Assembly: GCA_036346405.1 (NCBI GenBank)
Contig: CM070566.1
Span: 9,830,355 to 9,894,354 of the forward strand
DNA from: Phyllostachys edulis
Taxonomy: Eukaryota; Streptophyta; Magnoliopsida; Poales; Poaceae
Length of the DNA: 64,000 bases
Reading direction: 5' to 3'
Positions 58,489 to 64,000 of this stretch are shown one piece after another. The notes under the pieces are model-generated. The model had not been told where the DNA came from and ran no database searches. It saw only the letters and a list, made by a program, of their open reading frames with translations. Each line of letters opens with the position of its first letter. Position 1 is the stretch's first letter. Made by a program: the position numbers and the translations under genes.

Positions 58489-60321
58489 ACGCTTCTAGGT
58501 GAGAATGTAGGGGCAAATTAATTGGATCTCTCCCATTCAGCTCCCAAGTTTTCCTATCATCTATCATACACAGCTAGCCAGCTTACCATGCACTCACACT
58601 CACTGTTCACACAAAAGTTTTACAAGCTACATATGAGCTAGCTAGGTATAGCACGCCCTAGAATTAGTTCCTCGTCAATGTATTATGACATCCCATCGCA
58701 TCCTAAGACTACAAAGTATATACTACTACTGTAGCCAGAAGTCACTTCTCAACTTGCAAGTCAATTTCAGACTTTCAGTGTGCTAGCTTGGCGCACTAAT
58801 CCAACTTTACTGTTCTGGAAGTTGAGTGTCTGAGCTTTGGTTCTTCATGAGCAGCAACTCCAATCACTAGCTAATTGCATCGCTGAGCTTGTCTTTCTGA
58901 CAGTGACAGAGAAGCTACCACACCCAATTTCCCGAGCTAGTGTGTTCGTCACCGTGCTCAACAAGGCGATATTTTCTTCAGTACTACGCAAATATAAGTA
59001 GCTGTAGTAGTAGACTGGTAGTACTGTCAATGTTAGTGGTGAGAAGATATGCAGACACTGATGTGTGATCACCTTTGTTAATTAGTTGATTTCTTGTGTA
59101 TACGAATGATTTGATTCCAGATGTTCCTCATTTTACGAGGGTTGGTTGTGCTGAATATATCGGATCACACAAGGAACCTGCTTCTTTCGCTCAGAATCTG
59201 AATTGTTTTGTCTGAAAAAAGATTCTGTGTTCGTACAGTCTTAACATATTTTCAGAGTAAAGTGGATAAACTATGACTGAAATTTAGCCTCTTGCATGTT
59301 CGGTCATTACAGGTTTTGGGTCAAAATCAGCAGTGGTATGAACAAAACAAGTGTTTTATCAGTCCAACATCAACCTGAACCGCACATTGTCCCCAAAAGG
59401 TGCAAGTGACAAAGAAGTGAATTCAGTTTCACATTATTTATTTTGCTTTCAAACATGTGACTGTGTATCAGAAAAGGAGAAGTTACCAAACTTGCAGCAT
59501 ATTGTGGCGAGTGAAACATTCAGGACTTTCTGGCAACAATGCAAGTCAAGATCAAACAATAATGCAACAAATAAATTAACAGATGAAGATCATGTCAATC
59601 TAACACCCCCATTATTGTAAAGTTCATATGATGTCAGCATGCATGCCTGTATGCTTCCAAATCAAGTTAATCCAATCTGCATCTCAGATATATAGTTAGG
59701 AGTTGTTGTGTTCAGCTAACTGATGTTGTTTCTGTTTCTGTATATATGTGCAATCAAACAGGGTAGTTCACCTAACAGTACTAGTTCAAAGTTGAAACCC
59801 TTTCTTGTTCTAAAATTTCGTCATTACTTCTTTGGTTTGTAGGAGTTCAGTCGATACAACCTACAAGGGGAGAAAAACACAACGAATCTGGTACCGAACT
59901 CAGCTGATGACAGTGACTATTTCACTTGTTTATACCTTCCTGAAAATTACACGCAAAAAATGACCACTGCGTCAAGAAACAGACAAGAGGTTGCAAGGAG
60001 GAAGCAATGTCTGCGTTTGTGTTGTGTGTATGATCTGCTAAATGCAACACTAAGACGAGATTATCATTGGATTCGTTCTACATTTTATAACCTCCACTGC
60101 GTGCTGAGTGTGTTGCTGAGTTGACTGACCACTGGAAATGTCACACTCAGAAGGGTGAAATGTACAAATCGAACGAGTGGGAAGAGCACAATATTTCCTT
60201 CTAATTTGGGGGAAGAGAGAGAGAGAGAGAGTGGAATCATGTCCAGGTAGACTCCAAACGGCAGGGACCTGCACACCTAATTAGTTTGTTCAGACTTCAG
60301 AGAGTGACGGACGGCCCGGTC
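58489..60321. other. Intergenic, no gene recognised
   Basis: Mixed-composition sequence with a (GA)n run at 60216-60231. Short frames (up to 89 codons) show no motif or codon bias I would trust. It could include UTR or promoter of a host gene. Confidence 0.5.
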
Positions 60322-60578
60322 CATGGCTTCCTGAAACCCGGACACTGAAGAACCCAGCAACCGGAATTAAGGGCGATTTTAAGTATTGGTACTTCATGTC
60401 TGCGGTCCTGAAAAAAATTCGTGATTAGGTGTTAGAGTACAGTTATAGCAAGATTATAAGATAGAACGTAATCAATTATGATGATTTGTATCAGTTATAG
60501 CAAAAACGTAATCAATTATGATGATTTGTATCAGTTATGGCAAAACTATATATATGTCTCTGAGGCTCGAGTAATACA
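60322..60578. repeat. 255-bp block, copy 1 (host flank plus start of TRIM LTR)
   Basis: Nearly identical to 61849-62105, starting ATGGCTTCCT(G/A)AAACCCGG and ending GGCTCGAGTAATACA. It contains the TRIM LTR start TGTTAGAGTACAG (60438) and a 39-bp tandem repeat (AATCAATTATGATGATTTGT words). It stops exactly where the copia LTR begins. Confidence 0.88.
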
Positions 60579-61074
60579 TGTTAGAACTTTAATTCTTGAT
60601 CTAAACCTGATGATCATAATTAACAGGATCGCATATGTGGTAATTGCAACACAATCCAATCTGTAAATGCGGAAGTGTACTTGATGACGATGTCATTGTT
60701 CGTCGTAGGATTGATCTGAAGTAGTAGATGAACAGAGGCTCAATCTACCTAGGGTTTGGTCTTTCCCAGCAGGAGGTAAGCCACAAACTCCAACTACTGA
60801 TGAGGATAGGTGGTATGACGAGAGTTACCCTGCTGGGAGGACCTGGCCCTTATTTATAGCCTTCGGTATGGAATCCTATCCCGTCCCATAATTAGAGATA
60901 GATTCTAAATAGGTCTCTACACAGATTTAAAATCCAAGTCCATATTTATCCTTAATAGATACTCTGGCTCTTAATAATATTAATTGATCACTTTATATAT
61001 TTGAGCCAACCAAAATAGATAGCTGATATTTATTTAAACTCATGTGGGTCCACATAACGGAAATTAATCCAACA
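60579..61074 (-). mobile_element. Ty1/copia 3' LTR (496 bp)
   Basis: On the minus strand it starts TGTTGGATTAATTTCC (61074) and ends AAAGTTCTAACA (60579), with a TATA-like GGCTATAAATAAG (about 60848-60860). A copia-type polypurine tract, TTGGTCCAAGTGGGAGA, adjoins at 61076-61092. No second LTR is present. Confidence 0.8.
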
Positions 61075-61848
61075 ATCTCCCACTTGGACCAAATGAGTAA
61101 ATACATATCAAAAAACTTTATGAGCTCCAAAAATGCTATCTATGTCATGAGCATCTTTAAACCAATCCGGTCCATCAATTATATCAACATAGGATCAAAG
61201 CGGTCTTCGTCACTTTAAAGCGTAACTAAACCCATCAATGGTCACATATGTCAACATAAAAGAACGACATGGATCAAATATGGATGTGTAGCATGGAAAT
61301 TACATGAGATGTGATCATAATATGTCTATTTCCAACTAGTCCAACTTTATACCTTATGAGATCAAAACATCTTCTCAGAACCAAAAGAGAAGACATGAAT
61401 TCAGAGTAAAAGAACATAAACTTTATTTCTCTAGAGAATATAACTGAAAGTCTTTATACTAAATTGATATTGTCTCATGAGCATAAGAAAAGAAAATTGC
61501 AAACTCCCACTTGAACTGAATTCCATAAGTGAAACCACACCCATATGAACAACATGCTCATGGAACACTTTAGGTGTCAAGCCTTTAGTGAATGGATCCG
61601 CAATCATGGAGTTTGTACCTATATGCTCAATTGACAATTTGCCACTCTGAATTCTTTCTTTCACAACTAGGAACTTGATGTCTATATGCTTAGACTTTGA
61701 CGAGCTCCTGTTGTTGTTAGAATACATAACTACAGACTTGTTGTCACAATACAACTTTAGTGGTCTGTCGACCTGATCCAAAATTCGCAGCCCTGTGACA
61801 AAATTTTACAACCATATCCCATGATTTGAAGCCTCATAGCAAGCAACA
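61075..61848 (-). pseudogene. pol: Ty1/copia RNase H fragment
   Basis: The minus-strand frame 61781-61431 contains LKLYCDNKSVVMYSNNNRSS, KHIDIKFLVVKERIQSG, IEHIGTNSMIADPFTKGL and PKVFHEHVVHMGV, the conserved end of copia RNase H. A frameshifted piece of the preceding region reaches 61848. Everything upstream (RT, integrase, protease, gag, 5' LTR) is missing. The break is at a short shared word (ATGGCTTC). Confidence 0.85.
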
Positions 61849-62105
61849 TGGCTTCCTAAAACCCGGACACTGAAGAACCCAGCAACCGGAATTAAGGGCG
61901 ATTTTAAGTATTGGTACTTCATGTCTGCGGTCCTGAAAAAAATTCGTGATTAGGTGTTAGAGTACAGTTATAGCAAGATTATAAGACAGAACGTAATCAA
62001 TTATGATGATTTGTATCAGTTATAGCAAAAACACAATCAATTATGATGATTTGTATCAGTTATAGCACAACTATATATATGTCTCTGAGGCTCGAGTAAT
62101 ACAAT
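61849..62105. repeat. 255-bp block, copy 2
   Basis: Second copy of 60322-60578. It continues uninterrupted into the rest of the TRIM LTR, so this is the intact arrangement and copy 1 the derived one, or both come from one repair event. Confidence 0.88.
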
Positions 62106-63282
62106 CAACAATTGTTCTGGCTTTTATATCATCATTCGTGGTATCAAAGCGGGTTCACATTATCAGAGGATGGCTCCAAGGGCTTCCTTATTCCCACTCA
62201 TAATACAACACACTCATACATCTTATACTTTTGGCTCCTCTTCTGTTCGGTCCCCTCATGACAAAAGGGTACTCTGTACCCGTTGTCTAGTTTAATTTGT
62301 TGCTACAACACACATCTAGGCATGTTTCTAGCCACCACAAATTCCGCTGCATGCCACCCGGGAAGAGGCGATGTAATCTTCTGGGGGGCTGCGCATTGTA
62401 GATAGATAGACTCCCTTCTCCCTCTCGAAAGCGGGAAGCACAAGAATTGGGAAGCGCAGCACCAAATTCTGCTGCACGCCGCCCCTGAGAGAGGCGATGT
62501 AATGTCCTTGGCTGTGTATTGTAGATAGATTGCCTCCCTTTTTCCTCTCCGACCAAATAAATTGGTTTCTTTTTCACCAATGAATCGATTATTTCCGCCA
62601 CACCATCTTGATCTGTTGCCTTCCTCCTTGCTGTCGCTAGCATCTTCTTCTAGTGTCCCTCCTTTTTTTCTTTTTGGTTGCATGCTTGCACCACCCGTCT
62701 ACTCCAGCAACCGCCGTGCTGCACGACCCTCTCTCCCGCGCCTATCTGCGCACCGCCACCACCGTTGAGTCCTCCCACTACTGCTGTTTTTGCATCTCCC
62801 TTGACACTGATGGCTAGCCAGTGCTGCCTCGACTACAATGACCTTTTTCGACTGCGACAACCTCGACATCGTCTTCTCGCTACATTGATGTCATCTTCGT
62901 CTATAGTGACCTCCCATGACTTCTTCGTCAACGGCATCACTCTTCATCATCAGCAATACTACATCGACAGACAACTTCACCACCGGCTCACATGTCACTC
63001 CTCGTCGGCTTCTACTCCAGCTTGAGCATCCTTATTGGCTTCTTCTCCAGCCTGAGCGTTCACAATGCTTCCGCTCGGACTGTGTGGGGATGTTAGAGTA
63101 CATGTATAGCAAGATTATAAGAGATAGAATATAATCAATTAGGATTATTTGTATCTGATATGGTTCCTTCCATATCTCTAGTAGATTGATTTGATCTCCA
63201 AGTCACCATATACTCTATATATATGCCTCCAAGGCTCAAACAATAAAATCAACAATTATTCTGGCTATTCTAACATCCTTCA
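61955..63282 (+). mobile_element. TRIM-like miniature LTR element, 1.33 kb, complete
   Basis: Left LTR 61955-62138 (184 bp, TGTTAGAGTACAG ... ATCATTCG), primer-binding site TGGTATCAAAGC (62139-62150, tRNA-iMet type), interior about 930 bp, polypurine tract TGTGTGGGGA (63081-63090), right LTR 63091-63282 (192 bp, ending CATCCTTCA). Flanks are TTAGG (61950-61954) and CTAGG (63283-63287), a 5-bp duplication with one change. The interior codes for no retroviral protein. It has a 125-bp tandem pair (from 62339 and 62464) and a Ser/Leu-rich frame near 62562-62768 of doubtful meaning. Size and parts fit TRIM/SMART elements; the LTR edges suggest a copia-type relative. Confidence 0.85.
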
Positions 63283-63287
63283 CTAGG

Positions 63288-63554
63288 GATACTGAATGTG
63301 ATATGATCCTCTGCCTTTGAGAAGGAAAGGTGGATAAACACAGCTAGCGGTATGCCTTTTCTCTTCTCTCCTCCTCGGCTGTCCGATCGAGAACATAGCA
63401 GTCAAGATCAATGCCCTACATTGTTGTGCTACGTACTTGTGCTTACTGTCGACTGTCGACTACATCACTTGAACTACGATAACGTGCATTATCCATATAT
63501 CTCTCGAGCCTGGAAAGGATTGGATCTGGCCCCATTATAACGTGCCTATCGAGT
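63288..63554. other. Intergenic, no gene recognised
   Basis: One 62-codon frame (63352-63540) without motif. Nothing further seen. Confidence 0.5.
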
Positions 63555-63740
63555 AATACCCAGGGAAAACTCTACCGAAAGAAAAAAATTATCGGAGGTC
63601 ACCGATAGACCCTGTTACCGTCGGTAACCGGGAATTTCGGATTTTTTTCGGCCGAAATGTTCAAAAACCAGTTTGAATTTTCACATTTTTTCGGCCAAAA
63701 TTTATCCGAAATTCGCCGAAATTTCGGCCGAATGCGTTCA
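63555..63740. repeat. Decayed relative of the hAT-type MITE
   Basis: Starts near CAGGGAAAACTCTACCG and has GTCGGTAACCGG and TTTCGGCCGAAAT words, like the complement of 58233-58480. Neither a clear right terminus nor a target duplication remains. Confidence 0.5.
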
Positions 63741-63841
63741 TTCTTGTCAACAGCAAGCAAATTATCAGAATAAAAGAAACATAATCTCACCTACAAGCAA
63801 CTAGCAAGCACCTGTTAATCTCACCTACTAGCAAGTAGCAA

Positions 63842-64000
63842 CTAGCAAGCACCCGGTGAGCAGCAGGCGCCGCTGAAATCGCCGGCCTCGTCAAGCGCGA
63901 GCGCGAGCACGGCGGCCTCGGTGCGCATCCTTGCGGAGCCTTGGAGGTAGACCTTGTCGCGGAAAAGAAGCACGCGCTGCCTCGCCGAAGCGCGAAGGAA
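63842..64000 (-). CDS. 3' end of an unrecognised minus-strand gene (partial)
   Basis: A GC-rich frame enters from the right edge and ends in TAG at 63844-63842. The 52 residues include RQRVLLFRDKVYLQGSARMR and TEAAVLALALDEAGDFSGAC. Strong GC3 and no stops suggest a real grass coding exon, in contrast to the AT-rich repeats next to it. I do not recognise the family; the upstream part lies outside the window. Confidence 0.5.
   Translation of the reverse strand, partial: FLRASARQRVLLFRDKVYLQGSARMRTEAAVLALALDEAGDFSGACCSPGAC

Noticed and set aside
58845..60274. Several 60-90 codon frames as small host genes
   Set aside because: No start context, motif or consistent codon bias; length is expected by chance in this composition.
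62287..62683. Minus-strand frames of 118-126 codons in the TRIM interior
   Set aside because: They read through the 125-bp tandem pair, giving a repeated peptide; no domain, and the element class is non-coding.

Overview
The window is plant nuclear DNA, almost certainly from a grass (Poaceae). It is dominated by nested and decayed LTR retrotransposons and has very few host genes. The grass call rests on the element types: a Tekay/Del-like chromovirus with 3.3-kb LTRs, Tat-lineage Ty3/gypsy elements with an antisense extra ORF, CACTA-like ends and a (TA)n-flanked foldback. GC-rich gene fragments fit too. The exact species cannot be read from the sequence.

Layout. 1-13985 is a minus-strand Tekay/Del-like chromovirus array: partial LTR, internal region (pol, gag, an extra ORF, primer-binding site), a complete shared LTR, then a second internal copy cut off inside pol. 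13986-30690 holds minus-strand Tat-lineage material: an antisense ORF (plus strand) split by a composite insertion (16.2-22.05 kb), a 3' region with tandem repeats, pol, gag, primer-binding site and 5' LTR. 30690-33555 is a small host-like first-exon fragment cut by a Tekay-like LTR fragment. 33555-51660 is a second Tat element in plus orientation: gag, pol with an open reverse transcriptase frame and the archaeal-type RNase H, antisense ORF on the minus strand, 3' LTR. Its antisense ORF is interrupted by a complete 6.97-kb non-autonomous LTR element (42991-49963) with a clear CTTAC target duplication and four internal tandem-repeat arrays.

51.7-64 kb has lower transposon density. It holds a TTGCAAC-rich repeat, a decayed MULE transposase N-terminus, a Myb/SANT-like two-exon gene with one premature stop, a 457-bp tandem repeat just upstream of that gene, a short DUF688-like ORF, a hAT-type MITE with a perfect 8-bp target duplication, a copia 3' fragment flanked by a 255-bp duplication, a complete 1.33-kb TRIM-like miniature LTR element, and the 3' end of an unrecognised minus-strand gene at the right edge.

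How the parts relate. Both Tat elements carry the same extra gene, read on the strand opposite gag-pol. It has splice-site-like introns, a Transposase_28-type N-terminal domain (seen only in the second element), a basic/acidic middle and a coiled-coil C-terminus. In the second element a retrotransposon landed exactly on one predicted splice donor. Differences between the paired chromovirus copies, and between the two LTRs of the non-autonomous element, cluster at CAG/CTG sites. That looks more like a base-calling artefact at CHG-methylated DNA than real mutation, so many apparent frameshifts there should be treated with caution. No operon, CRISPR array, tRNA or rRNA gene was seen.
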